A stretch of DNA of 64,000 bases from Terebella lapidaria (lineage: Eukaryota; Annelida; Polychaeta; Terebellida; Terebellidae): assembly GCA_949152475.1 (NCBI GenBank), contig OX424570.1, forward strand, positions 19,154,694-19,218,693, in the 5' to 3' direction. Position 1 is the stretch's first letter. Every line of letters begins with the position of its first letter. The position numbers were made by a program, and so were the translations under genes. The notes below the pieces were generated by a model, which was not told the origin of the DNA, did no database searches, and was given only the letters and a program-made list of their open reading frames with translations. Positions 50,937-63,300 of the stretch are shown in pieces.

Positions 50937-51104
50937 ATGGACTCATCACGTACAGCCACGCTTTTGGCGACCGAATCTTTAGATGACACTGGAGGAGGAT
51001 ATACGAGTTGTGGAAAAGGTTCAGCGAGTTTCAGGAATGCTGGACTTGGCGGACTCGGGATTCCCTGTACTAGCACTTTCAGTGTAGGATCTGTGACGTC
51101 ACAC
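50937..51104 (+). CDS. Candidate first coding exon, product unknown
   Basis: ATG 50937 lies in an ideal context (ACCATGG). The frame runs 56 codons to a strong donor CAC|GTGAGT at 51105, phase 0. It begins MDSSRTATLLATESLDDTGG and continues with a Gly/Ser/Thr-rich, mildly hydrophobic segment ending SVGSVTSH. The stretch is more GC-rich and codon-like than its surroundings. A possible following exon ends at 51753 with a good donor (TTCAAG|GTGAGT) in phase 0, its frame reading YIKHVTLKEKKSILGFK. Its acceptor is unclear. The minus strand is also open here but has no splice support. No domain is recognised. Confidence 0.4.
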
Positions 51105-51109
51105 GTGAG

Positions 51110-53330
51110 TACCACTGACTACATTACCATAGTTTTTTTTTATTGTACGGTGTGTTTCACTATACAAGTATCCAAAGCAATTACAATATTGTTATTAACC
51201 TGGCAATGCCTATTTTTTTCCCAACTGATCATCACTTGACTTGATACACGTATTCGTGTATCGATGTATGGTATAAAGGTAAAATATTTATATGTAACTG
51301 AGTGGTGACAGGGGCGTCAAATCCCAAACCCATACACAACCCAATCCCAATTCAACCAATGTATATGTCTTCCAATACAATATATATAGACTGCGATACT
51401 TGAATTAACTTATATATTATTATAGTGATTTACATACCGTGGCCCTCGGCGCAAAAAAATTTTTTGAGCAGATAAAAAATATTGGTTCATTTGTAAGAAT
51501 GCACAGCAAGAATATCTGCTTTTGGAAAGCCTCTTGACACCTGTTGTTTTCATCGCTTGATTCTGACATCCAAAGTGGATATTTTTTCATGTGCTGCATG
51601 ATGTTAATACTTCTACAAACAGCGCACTGATATACAATATATGCTATGATTCTGTTCGATTTGCTGTAACATGTTCATTTGCAAAGAGAGCCCAACAATT
51701 CTTACATTAAACATGTTACTCTCAAGGAAAAAAAATCAATTTTGGGATTCAAGGTGAGTACATTCATCAACGCTATCCTTACATACCCGAAACGACTGAC
51801 CGCTAGCACATTACATAATATTTTTGGCGTTTACAGACGTCTTGCTGACTCAATTATTGCTGCTACTTCGAAGTTTTTTATTCCTTTTTATGGCAATATA
51901 TTTCATTCCCATAAAGGCGTCCCATAAACGCTCCATCATATTTACGGACACATATACTTCAATAAATTTTTTTTCATTATCATATTTTTGTGGCCAGTAA
52001 ATCAAATTTTGATATACTGCTAGTTTATTTGTGCAATATAGGACAGACAGATAACTGAATTGATTTTTTTGGTCAATTTGCTGTTTTACATGCCTTGGTT
52101 TAACACTCCGGTCCTCACAAAAGAAAGACCTTGATCTTGTCACCTCGCACTGATAAAATATTCATCAGAGAACCCGAGGGACATTATCATGCTTTGTCAA
52201 CATTGTCACTAAAACACCACAGCTTTGTGTAAACACTCAAGGGAAGGTCATAAAGGGAAAAGTGCACCCCATTTCGTCCATTGTTGAATATATGTTGATA
52301 TATCAAATGAGTTGGCAGGCTACATGTATGTACATATAAGTAATAAAACGGGGCTGATGCCATTTAGTGAACATGGACACATACTTTATGTCGAATACGT
52401 TTTACTTAGATATATATCGTGGAATATTCATGACATAATGATGTGGATATAATAGTGTGGTATATCTTAGGAGTATATTCTACTAAACTCTTTTCCAACA
52501 ATATAACACTCAACATTATTGTTGTTTACTCAGAAGCATATAAGATGTGCATGAACATATATGTGCTCCGGACAGACCCTCACAGAAACACATCAGCACA
52601 ATTGACAATGGTTGATGTAGCGACTTTGAAACTAAGCTTATCAGAAAGTTTTGTTCTACAAAGTTGCCCACTTGTTTTGGGAATGAAAACAACTCTTCTC
52701 CTATGTGATATAAGTCGTGCACTTTTAATACCATCTGAAGGCTTCTTATCGAACAAGGTCAAGTTTTGGCAATGCATAAATACGGTGAAGTGGTGAACTG
52801 GGGTCAAAAGTTGCAGCAGGTCTAACGATATGGATCAATAAACATACAAAGTCGCGAAAGTATTCCACATGTTGATCTTCGTGTGCAACTGCACGTTTTG
52901 TTTATTCTTCATCACAAGTATACATCAATATTAGGGGCATCATCATGTGGTGCATGTGGAAAACGAAAAGTGGCACACCCAATGAGATGGTCTTTTTTCA
53001 TGATCATGACGGGCTAAAAATGAGATGTAATGCTTTACGCTAGTTTCCATGGCTTACACGACGGGTTAACCTTTAGACAACTGCGGGTGTTAACGAGTGA
53101 CCGAAATACTATTTAGGAAACCAGTTTTAGGATCAATTCAAACGCTGTCTGCAAACTATCGAATGTGTGAAACGAAGTTACCAGTATCAGTGTTCTATAT
53201 TTGGTACCAATGAGCCTCCACTGCTCATGAAGTTACAAAGATCAATTTGTAGCCAGAGTTGAGCCACTAAAACATAAAAGTATATAACAACAACAATTAC
53301 TTTGAATTTATGTGACTAGTGTAATGACGA
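51110..53330. other. Probable intron or intergenic sequence
   Basis: Mostly AT-rich. It holds the possible exon ending at 51753 and a 117-codon plus-strand frame (52443-52796) that overlaps open minus-strand frames. Neither strand has convincing exon borders. No repeat from the array is present, so this is single-copy sequence. Confidence 0.35.
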
Positions 53331-53345
53331 TGGTGAGGGTGCGGA

Positions 53346-53606
53346 ATGTTCTTGTCTGGCAAAGAAGGTGGCATTACAACCATCTCAGACAAAGATAACG
53401 TTCGAGAGCCGATGAAGTGTTCTGAAGAGCCGATGAAGTGTCCTGAAGCATTTCCTACCAGTGAAGGGCATGTTACCAAGACGACATTGTCAGTGGGTGT
53501 TCTCCAAAATCAGGATTTTTCACCAAACGAAGGAATCTTCGGCTATATCTTCGTTATGAACACAATACACTGTATAGAATATACCTTTCCACAGATATAT
53601 TTGTGA
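53346..53606 (+). CDS. Candidate terminal exon, product unknown
   Basis: The frame from about 53346 to the stop at 53606 begins MFLSGKEGGITTISDKDNVR. It contains a short internal duplication, EPMKCSE followed by EPMKCPE, then a polar stretch (AFPTSEGHVTKTT) and a hydrophobic end. The coding-like composition drops off after about 53540. A poly(A) signal follows at 53931. It could be the last exon of the gene starting at 50937, but the intermediate exons are not established. The ATG may be internal to a larger exon. Confidence 0.35.
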   Translation: MFLSGKEGGITTISDKDNVREPMKCSEEPMKCPEAFPTSEGHVTKTTLSVGVLQNQDFSPNEGIFGYIFVMNTIHCIEYTFPQIYL

Positions 53607-53930
53607 TATAAAGAAAACATCCGTGCAAGGAAACTATTATAAAAAGTTGACAAACAAGCAAAATCAGATTGGGTGTTACAGGATAAACAGGTAGGGACAT
53701 ATCGATGCCTAACTGTGGACTTTATAATAACTGATAATATCTCCATATATGTTGTTGTTATTTCATATAAATATTTACATTTTTGATTTTACATGTAATT
53801 TTATTTTGTTTTGGGCAAGAAGGCAGACAACTTGGATCTAATTTAGTTGCTTGTTTTCATTATTATTCTGATCCTGTCATTCCATCGTCTGATCAATGTA
53901 TATTCCTGTATTTTTCGTGTGTCGAAATTG

Positions 53931-53936
53931 AATAAA
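53931..53936 (+). promoter_or_regulatory. Poly(A) signal AATAAA
   Basis: A canonical AATAAA lies 325 bp after the stop at 53606, followed by T-rich sequence. It supports, but does not prove, a plus-strand transcript ending here. Confidence 0.4.
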
Positions 53937-53939
53937 TTC

Positions 53940-55290
53940 TGTCCTATTGTACCTAAAAATCAAGACGTGGAATTCCAATGACAACAAAAACGTTACACTG
54001 CAGCATGGTTTGTTCAATGATACCCCTGTTGGCGATTTACTAATTGCATTTCCTCCTGTGTTTCAAATCAAGGCTTTCTACGTCATCTTGAAAAAAAAAT
54101 GCATGCAACTGGCAGCTGACTAATTTACTGCTGCTGCACGAAGCAACTTCAGCACAATGTAATCAACAAAAATGGAATACCAGTGAAAAACGTGGCATGT
54201 ACTGTTGAAAGAGAGGGCTCTCCCCTCGTTACAGAATAGTATTTGGACCTGTGCGGTTTATATATTTGTAATTGTTATATCTGTATATTGATGGACGTTG
54301 TGCAGATGCTGTGTACCTACGTCCTTGACTGGACGGTAATTTGATTTCATCCTTAGTGTAGCTCAATGTATGTGGATATACATTCGCCCAGTACACGTAT
54401 CAAGATGAAGCATAGAACATGTCGTCCTGCACAACACCCATGTATTAAATTGAATTTAAAATACATTTATTCAGTTCAAGTCATCGGAAAACTGATGAAA
54501 TAATACATGGAAATAGTAAGATGAATGGCCTAAAAACTGAAAGACAAGAACAAGCCATGGGGTTGAATTACACTGGGTCTCGACATTTATTGCATATGTA
54601 ATTTGACTAACCGTGCCATTTAGTAAATACCGAATTGTGGTCCAGGAATAACCATTCTGTACAAGTGGTTATATTTCTTGGCTGCTTGGAACAGGATAAT
54701 CAAATGTTTTCATTATAAGAGCCAACCACCTGCAATGTTTTGTTGAACCTTTGAACTTATCATTATGGAGGAATTCAATTATTGTGTTGCTTTGTGAGTG
54801 TTATTTTATCATAATTTGTACCAACTTGGTTATTGACATATTCATAATGCATTTCACCTTCGTATGCAACAGACTGCATAATATTGTACCTATGTGATCT
54901 AGCATCTCTGTATGTGATTTGCTTCTAAATCCTGACATATTTGTTCATTGTCACTATGTTATGTGTTGTTTCAATTATTGGTACAATATGTGACATCTTC
55001 CCTGGACATTACTTTGGTTGACGCTCTGTACCCATACTTACACTAGAAAACCTTGAACTTGGCATCCAAGAGATCCAGCTGATATCAGAGTGGTATGCAA
55101 TTGATATTCTAGCGTAGCAAAACATCACAGCAGTCTTGTAGACAACTGGATGGAGTGGAACCAGTGCACACCACTCCATGTCAGAGACCAACAGTTATTG
55201 GTATCTCTGAAAAAGCAATGGGTAGACAGGCTATATTCATCAGGCTAGAATCTGAATTTGCAATATCACATCCTACACAATGGTACAATG
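53940..55290. other. No confident gene
   Basis: Single-copy AT-rich sequence. From about 55000 the plus strand contains pieces that could be decayed retrotransposon coding sequence leading into the LINE tail at 55300: ELGIQEIQLISEWYAIDIL, with stops soon after. This extension is tentative. Confidence 0.35.
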
Positions 55291-55299
55291 GCTTGTTTT

Positions 55300-55436
55300 A
55301 CCGAAACTGTCATTGTTGTACCACCAACTCAGTTAAAGACTGAGTTCATTAGTGTCCAGTTTTAAACGGAATCTAAAGACTCATCTTTTTATTCTATTAT
55401 ATAAAGCGCTATATAAGTTATGTATAAATAAAATAG
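55300..55436 (+). mobile_element. LINE 3' remnant
   Basis: The plus-strand frame includes VSSFKRNLKTHLF, the common C-terminal motif of CR1/L2-like non-LTR retrotransposons. It is followed by AAAGCGCTATATAAGTTATG and TATAAATAAAAT, the typical end of such elements. It is a different copy from those at 17925 and 28407, with different flanks. Upstream identity is blurred by stop codons. Confidence 0.65.
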
Positions 55437-55439
55437 AAA

Positions 55440-57190
55440 TATCGAAAGTGCATAAATCTTTGTATTCACTTACTTATTACTGGATCGTCATTTCGAAATA
55501 CGAACTGGCAGATGATAGTGGTCCTTAATGACCAACAAAAGTGTTCGATTGATCGAAAAATGTCCCTCCATTGATGACGAAATCTGAGGCAGAAGGGCTT
55601 CGGCGGTTTCCAAATTTAGAATGACCATGTTTTCGCCATAGAATGTTCAGCACTTCACCATTGATCCAGTTGTTAGCATAGTTGAATGGCGTTCCACGTT
55701 AATACCCTAGGGCATATTACTGCTGAAATATAATTATATTAAAAAAATGTCCGCTGATTCGGCGATTTGTACTGGATTTCCATATTTATTGTTGTATCTT
55801 AATATTCATGGTATTCAATATTCATGGACACACGTATTCAAGATTTTTCAGTTTGAAAATTAAGTGTGTGCTCGAGCTGAAATCAGTCAGTTCTTCATAC
55901 TACAAAAAATTTTATGAGCAAAAATCTATTTTAGAAAGTCAACGTGACGTGAATGGATTCAGGATCCTCCGACAAAATAAAACAATACATCACATTCCTG
56001 GTGATTCCATTTAAAATATTACTGTTATGCATCACTATTGACCGGTTATCCACTTATAGTCTATGTTCTTATTTAGCCTGAAGATGGACATATATTGTGA
56101 GTGTAATGGACGTTTTATGGCAATTTTATGTCCAGGAAATTATCAGCTGCATTCCAGGCCTCGCCAAGCAATAATAAGGTTGAAGTGGCTATGAATATGT
56201 TACACTAGTGTAGTTACGCTAATAATGATGAAGGAATAATGACTACCTTATTTTCCCAGAGACACAGGATCGCGTATTGACAATAACAAGAACTACAGAT
56301 TCAACCAAATATATAAATATTATTTTTTGTGACTAACAACACTCAGACGTTGTTACACTCTGCAGAGTACGAACATAATGGAGATTGTGCCAACACATAC
56401 ATCGTTTTTTTTTGCACCATTACTGTTGCGGGAGGCCCATTGAATGGACTAAATTTAGCTCTGAGATCTACAAAATCAGGAATGATTATTAAGAGCCTCT
56501 GGCACAATCAAAACAGTTCCTGTTTGATTTTCTCAGAAAAAAATGTGATGTTGACAATGGTTGAATATTTCTTATAACATCTTTACTCTCTTGTGCTTGA
56601 GGGAGGAGTCATTGGCCTAGATGCGCCGAATTGAATTTCACATAACCACGTTTCTGTTAGTGTGGCACAGGAGGGTTAAACTAGGTTATCACCTCGTATT
56701 GAGGACTGTAGGTATCCAGTTTTTATGTTCGTTTCAAGTGGACACTCATGCGCAAACGTCATAATATGGTCTATGGTATATCCACTTCTAACTCAATGGT
56801 TGCTTTTGAACTCTTGAAGCAGTCTCTTTAGCAAGTAAAGTTTATTGAAACAGAAGGATGAATAACGTTTTGATATCATCTCCAATAGGGCAGTGTGATA
56901 ATCAATTGTTACCCCTAGATAAGTAATTCATAGTTCTCTGACTTACGTGCACTGTGTATATACCATCTGCTGGAATGAACAAAGAGGTAAGAGCATCATT
57001 GCAAACAAACGCATTGGACGTTGCACCACAACATATTTCTTAATTTACTAATATTGCCATGGGAGGCATGCTAAATGGGTTGATAATTTTTCCGTTGAAA
57101 ATAAGCTGGAAGAAAATAATTGAGAGCCACCCATAGCTACATTTAATTGGCATCAGCAGTGTGAAAACAGCCCAGCATTGTGAAAACATC
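55440..57190. other. Degenerate flank of the second tandem array
   Basis: From about 56590 to 57190 the sequence contains weakened versions of motifs from the tandem units downstream: GGGAGGAGTCATTGGC, CAAGTGGACACTCATGCG and a TCATCTCCAATAGGGCAGTGTGATAA segment. This suggests an eroded outer unit. From 55440 to 56590 I see no supported feature. Confidence 0.4.
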
Positions 57191-57192
57191 TT

Positions 57193-60100
57193 CCAGCAGT
57201 GTGAAATCAGCTTCTGCGTTTCATTTTCTAAAAAAAGAAGGTGACAAAAGTGTTGGGAATCGTTGGAGCACGTCTTGACTTGTGTATGTTTAAATGGGGA
57301 GTCATTAGCGTAGATGTACTGGATTGGATTTGAAAATTCCACTATAAAAGAATGTTGTTTGCAAGTGATGCACACTGCTGTTTGATAATCTACGTTTTCA
57401 CTTTGTTTGGGAAAAGACTCCAATTTTTCGCTTCTTCCAAGTGGATACTCACAGGCAAATTCATGAAACGTTATATTGTCATCTCACTGGAGGGATATGT
57501 TCTGACTCTTACAGTTGTCTCGATGTACTCGATTTCAATAAGTCATACATTTTTTGTATCATCTCCATTGTGGCAATATGACAATACACTTTGTCCGCAA
57601 GATATATATTTTCAAAGCTTGTCACACTGATGTTTATGCCAGTATCCCGACATACAAAACACAAAACGAACCTTCGCATAATGCCAGCCACCTTGGTTTT
57701 TTTATGACACCACTTCAAAGAGAAAAGCAGAGATAATGCTGGCTCCCATAGCCTCCCTGAGCTAATGCAATAAATTCCAGACATTGATAAGAACTAAGTA
57801 TCAGCGTAATGTTTTTGTGAGTAGCAGCAGATACGAACCTGTTGTATAAGCTATTTGCAACCGGTTGTAAATAATTGGTAATACAAGAGTTTGCCTGGCG
57901 AGAGAAGTCCCAGATATTTACGTGGCTGAAACCGAAGCAACATGGCTCAAATTTGTCTGGAGAATTAAACCATATATGATGAGGATATATTTGGGCATGT
58001 GAAAGATATAATATATTAAATGAATTATTATTTATATTCTGCCAGCATTTCGCTTGCTAATAGGGATTCCCTTGCTACATTCCCTTGCTAAACCATCCAG
58101 CAGTATGAAAACAGCTTCCGCGTTTCAATTCCTCAAAAAAAACATGACAATAGTATTGGGAATCGTTGGAGCACGTCTTGACTTGTGTGTGTTTAAAGTT
58201 AGAATCAATTTTAAAATCAGCCAAATTTAGCATTCTTATTTGTCAGGCAAACTTGAAAGTACATCTCGAGATAGTCGGTAATATATAGGAAACATGCACA
58301 GTTCGACAACAGATACTTAGAAAATTGCCGTTAATCGTGCATGAAAACAGTGGATAGAGAATGATCGGCCTGCCTACATTGCCGGTTGCCACAGTATCTA
58401 GACAAATACCAATGACGTCATGAGACTGTGTGTCGAACTCGCCCTCAAGGCGGGCCGCTTCGAGGAAAAATTGATGCGAGATTGACTGGTCTTAGTTTGA
58501 ATCTTGATTTAGCAACTCAATTTAGGCACGTAATACACATTTTCAGACTCACATTTTCATGATTTCTCAAAACAAACCTACTGCAGAATAAATACATTTT
58601 GTCAATTCTAAAAGTGATTATAGCTTTAACTGAGGAGTTATTAGCGTAGATTTACTGAATTGGATTTGAAAATTCTACTATGAATAAATGTTGTTTGCAA
58701 ATGATAATCTACATTTTCACTTTGTTTGGGAATAGACTCCAGTTTTTCGCTTCCTCTAAGTGTATATTCACAGCCAAATTCATGAAACGTTTTACTCTCT
58801 TCTTACTCAAGAGGTATGTTCCGACTCTTGAAGTTGTCTCGATGTTCTCCAGTTCAATAAGTGATACAATTTTTGTATCATTTCCATTGTGACAGTATGA
58901 CAATAAACTTTGTCCGCAAGATAAACTGTTTTCAAAGCTTGTCACACTGATGCTTATGCCAGTATTCCGACATACAGAACACAAAACGAACCTTCGCATA
59001 ATACCAACCACATTAGTTTTTTTATGACACCACTTCAAAGGGAAAAGCCGAGATAATGCTGGCTCTCATAACCTCCATAAAACAGTGCTGTCCATGAGCT
59101 ACTGCAATAAATACCAGACTTTGATAAGAACTAATTATCAGCGTAATGTTTTTGTGAGTAGCAGCAGATACAAACCTGATGTATAAGATGTAACAGTCAA
59201 TGAAGGCTATTTGCAACAGGTTGTAAATAATTGGTAATACAAATGTTTGCCTGGCGAGATAAGTGTCAGATATTTGCGTGGCTGAAACCGAAGCAACATA
59301 GCTCAAAACTGTCTGAGAATCAAACCATATGATGAGGATATATTCGAGGATGTGTAAGATATAATATATTAAATGAATTATCATTTATATTCTGCCAGCA
59401 TTTCCCTTGCTAATAGGGATTCCCTTGCTACATTCCCTTGCTAAACCATCCAGCAGTATGAAAACAGCTTCCGCGTTCCAATTCCTCAAAAAGAACATGA
59501 CAATAGTGTTGGGAATCGTTGGAGCACCTCTTGACTCGTGTGTGTTTAAATGAGGAGTCATTAGCGTAAATTCACTGAATTGGATTTTAAAAAATCCACT
59601 TTGAAAGAATGTTGTTTGCAAGTGATAATCTGCGTTTTCACTTTGTTTGGGAAAAGACTCCAGTTGTTTGCTTCCTTCAAGTGGATATTCACAGGCAAAT
59701 TGATGAAACGTTTTATTCTCTTCTTACTGAAGGGGATATGTTCTGACTCTTGCAGTTGTCTCGATGTACTTGAGTTCGATAAGTCATACATTTTTATATC
59801 ATTTCCACTGTGGCAATATGACAATACACTTTGTCCGCAAGATATATATTTTCAAAGCTTGTCACACTGATGTTGATGCCAGTATTCCGACATACAAAAC
59901 ACAAAACGAACCTTCGCATAATACCAGCCACGTTAGGTTTTTATGGAACTACTTCAAAGAGAAAAGAAGAGATAATGCTGCCTCTCATAGCCTCCATATA
60001 GCAGTGCTGTCCATGAGCTACTGCAATAAATACCAGACATTGATAAGAACTAAGTATCAGCGTAATATTTTTGTGAGTAGCAGCAGATACAAACCTGCTG

Positions 60101-60310
60101 TATCAGCTATTTGCAACCGGTTGTATATAATTGGTAATACAAGAGTGTGCCTGGCGAGATAAGTGCCAGATATCTTCATGGCTGAAACCGTGGCAACATA
60201 GCTCAAATCTGTCGGGAGAATTAAACCGTATGAGATGAGAATATTTGAGCATGTGAAAGATATAATATATCAAATGAATGATCAATTATATTCAAAGAAC
60301 ACTTGCTATT
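57193..60310. repeat. Second tandem array: three units of about 0.9 kb
   Basis: Units start with CCAGCAGTRTGAAA at 57193, 58097 and 59450 and share order throughout. The shared segments are GTTGGGAATCGTTGGAGCAC, GAGTCATTAGCGTA, TTTCACTTTGTTTGGGAA, CGAACCTTCGCATAAT, GTAGCAGCAGATAC and GATATAATATATTAAATGA. Unit 2 is longer only because of a 429-bp insertion plus its TTAA duplication. Frames conserved between units (for example minus-strand IMRRFVLCFVCR) are broken by indels in at least one unit, so coding is not supported. Confidence 0.85.
58197..58625. mobile_element. TTAA-flanked MITE inside tandem unit 2
   Basis: TTAA stands at 58193-58196 and 58626-58629. The element ends AGTTAGAATCAATTTTA and, inverted, AGCTATAATCACTTTTA are imperfect terminal inverted repeats over about 25 bp. 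Units 1 and 3 show the intact empty site, GTTTAAATGRGGAGTC with one TTAA. The interior has no coding capacity. TTAA targeting suggests piggyBac-type mobilisation, but the ends differ from the element at 36292, so it is a separate family. Confidence 0.85.
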
Positions 60311-63300
60311 AAGTGAACAGTTTATCGTATTGAGCGATCGGTTTGTAAATTGAGCGATGAGTTTACTTTTTATGTCATGTCCTTACTACCATTGCTCCCC
60401 CAAAACGTATGGATAATGTAAAAGAATACTGGGTAAAGGGAAGGTCCTGTTACGTGAAGGGAAATGTCGTGTTACGAAGACCAAGTATTTTCAATCAATT
60501 CGTGAATAAATGTACTGTATGTGAATATGAAATGAAGACATGAATGGATGTATCAGAAGTTTCTCTGTGTGACAACACGAATATGATAGGGCCTACTTAT
60601 TCATAGTGTTCAACAGCTGATTGTTAACAACACTACTGCTTCATATATAAACCAAACTTTAGACTGGAACAATGAGAGGGGGTGGGGGAGGGGTATTCGC
60701 TGAATTGGGGGTTGCATGAATCCAATAACACCAACACAACCACGTTATGAATATGAGATATGACTCACCTAATTATACAACATATATACCCCCAAATATT
60801 TGAAGCCAAAGCCACAATTGCATCATCAAGCATTACAGCGAGAGAGACGGGAAAATATACACTATTTCCTTCTGATATTCATTATTTATGTATTTACATT
60901 CAATTGGTATAAATGTTTATGTCTGTATTTAGTAAACTGCTTGCACAATTATCATTGCTGATTTTGCCTTAAAGCATGAATGAATTGCAAACAATTCATC
61001 CAAATACGTAAACTTCCACGTCATAATAGTCCGACAGCATTCTCCCGTGCTATATAGAGTGGTGAGGTAAATACATCAAGGGTTAAGTAGTGAATACGAC
61101 CAGCAATATCAATAACATGGGGTACGTTATGGGATACTCATGCCGAGAAGGTGACAATGCGGGATATTCAGGCCTAGGGAACTGACATCGTAGCTCTTGT
61201 CAGTGACTGAAAAGGTTGGAGTGTCGACGGGGTTGTTTTACTACTATTGTTACTGGTACTGAACATGTAGTTGTCGGTGCTTACTGAGAGGTTCATGAAT
61301 AAAACATACAGGGCATGTATACAATCTTATTTCGGGACGGTTGAAACATATAAAAGATATATAAATGGATATTGTACCAAACATTAATATTCTTTCAGAG
61401 AGATACACGACTGTATATCTCTCTTTGCAGTCTTTGCAGGCGATCACACCACGGTAGTAGTTTTGTGATTTAATCTTCATGTATAAACACATTTATGCAA
61501 TAACTCTTACAGTAAGCTCTCATAACATAAATATAGACATATGTAGACGAAATGGAGCAAAGCAATCAATGACTAATGTGCCTATCAGGTTTAAGATTCA
61601 CAACACACAAGTGGATGTTCCTTGAAAATACAAACTACATCTATTAACCAGGTGGTACATCCGTTAATGAACAAATGCATGAAACGAACCAAAAACATCG
61701 AGGCGTTGATGCACCACAATGCACACTTGATTTTACCGGCACAGTTGTGTGAGGCATACTGATTGCCTTTAATTTTTTTCAGCGCCTTCAACTGATCTCC
61801 CCTCATGTTTTCAAACCACGTAGTTCAATATCACCCACGTCCTGGCACCTCAGTCTAATTTGCTGTAGCTGGAAGGCTTCAACCATGTTCTCACAAAATG
61901 CACCCACTGAGAGAGCGCCATCCGTATTTTATTTCCCGAGAAAACATGAATTACATGTACGAAAGTGTTCATTTTCTTCTTGGAGAAAACTGCGTTCCTT
62001 CCACCCATTTACTTTTCAATGGGTGTTCGTATATTTTCGTTTTCTCCTATATTTTAAAGATTCACATACATGTGAAAAGTAAATCGCTACCACGTCATCA
62101 TTGATGTGGTTCATATTTGAATTAATAGGTTAATAATCATGTGATGTAATGATATTGTACGTGATGCAATGGGAATTTTTGCCCTTGTGTTCAGTAGGAA
62201 GAAGTATATAGGACACTTTATATTTCTGCTTCAGAAAGTTGATGGCGTGGCTGATGAAAACCCAGAAACGATTTAAGTGTATGAGTCTAGCATGTACACG
62301 TGTAATGTATCCTACCTCCCATAGATACTAAATCTAATAAGGCCACATAGATTATCTCTATCTCTAGTCACACGAAGCAAATTCGAATATGATGTCCGTT
62401 TCCTATTTTAATTCAAAAATTAAATATGTTATGTTTGCATGTGACAATAATCAGGAATTAGTTAATTTTTTAATGCCCATATTTTTTTTCTATTGTAATT
62501 AAAAAATAAAATGTACCAGGTCAGCATTTGATGATAATTAGAAAACATTTAGATGACCCAATACATACTGTATGGGGCGAGTAGAACGGTTTATTACATG
62601 ACTTCAAAAAGATCGGGTTATAAATATATAGTTATCTGACATGCATCTATAGTTATCTGACAAGTGGCTGGCATCAGTGGTAAAATTAGTTGTTCTTTGA
62701 GAGAGTGAAAATCTGCATTAGGTGCCAGCGCCTGATAGGAACAAATGCTTATCGTTGTAGGAGACATAGTAGCAACAACAAAAAATTATAGAAATTGCAA
62801 GTTTTCTAATTATGCAACAGGTTGCAATAGACGTAGAATCAATACCCACTATTAAGTATTACGAGCAAACAAAACAGGGTCCGTTATCCAATCTCATAGT
62901 CCGGGGACAGAAAGTCGTATCAGGCATACGAAGTGAGAGAAAACAAAAATGACAGGGAAACTCATGAAGCCCCCAAAATGGCCATAAGGAGGTGAAATCA
63001 GGTGTTCCAGAAAGAGTGAGCATTTCCTGCCCCACTAGTGACACCCGTCATGAATTCCCCCAAATTCACTGTGAACAATTCGCAGCACATTGTTTGCCAG
63101 TATGTAGAATGTTTTTTTTTTTCTGGAAATAACTACAAAGATAGCAAACATATGAGCTTCGAAAAAGTTCGTATATGTGAATACAAATGAAGGAACAAAG
63201 CACACAACGCCATGGCCAAATATTTAATAAATATATTGTCATAGCTCCTTCGACAGCAATACACAACTAGCAAATTGGCGGTGAATTTCAGTTTTTGTAA

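Noticed and set aside
52443..52807. Open frames on both strands of about 75-117 codons
   Set aside because: No decision between strands is possible, no splice borders, no recognised domain.
59022..59384. 120-codon hydrophobic minus-strand frame resembling a membrane protein
   Set aside because: Equivalent frames in the neighbouring tandem units are broken by stops and frameshifts, so it is repeat-derived.
61250..61492. Zinc-finger-like CPVC ... HRQLH on the minus strand
   Set aside because: The spacing between the cysteine and histidine pairs is too short for a C2H2 finger, and there is no linker or second finger.
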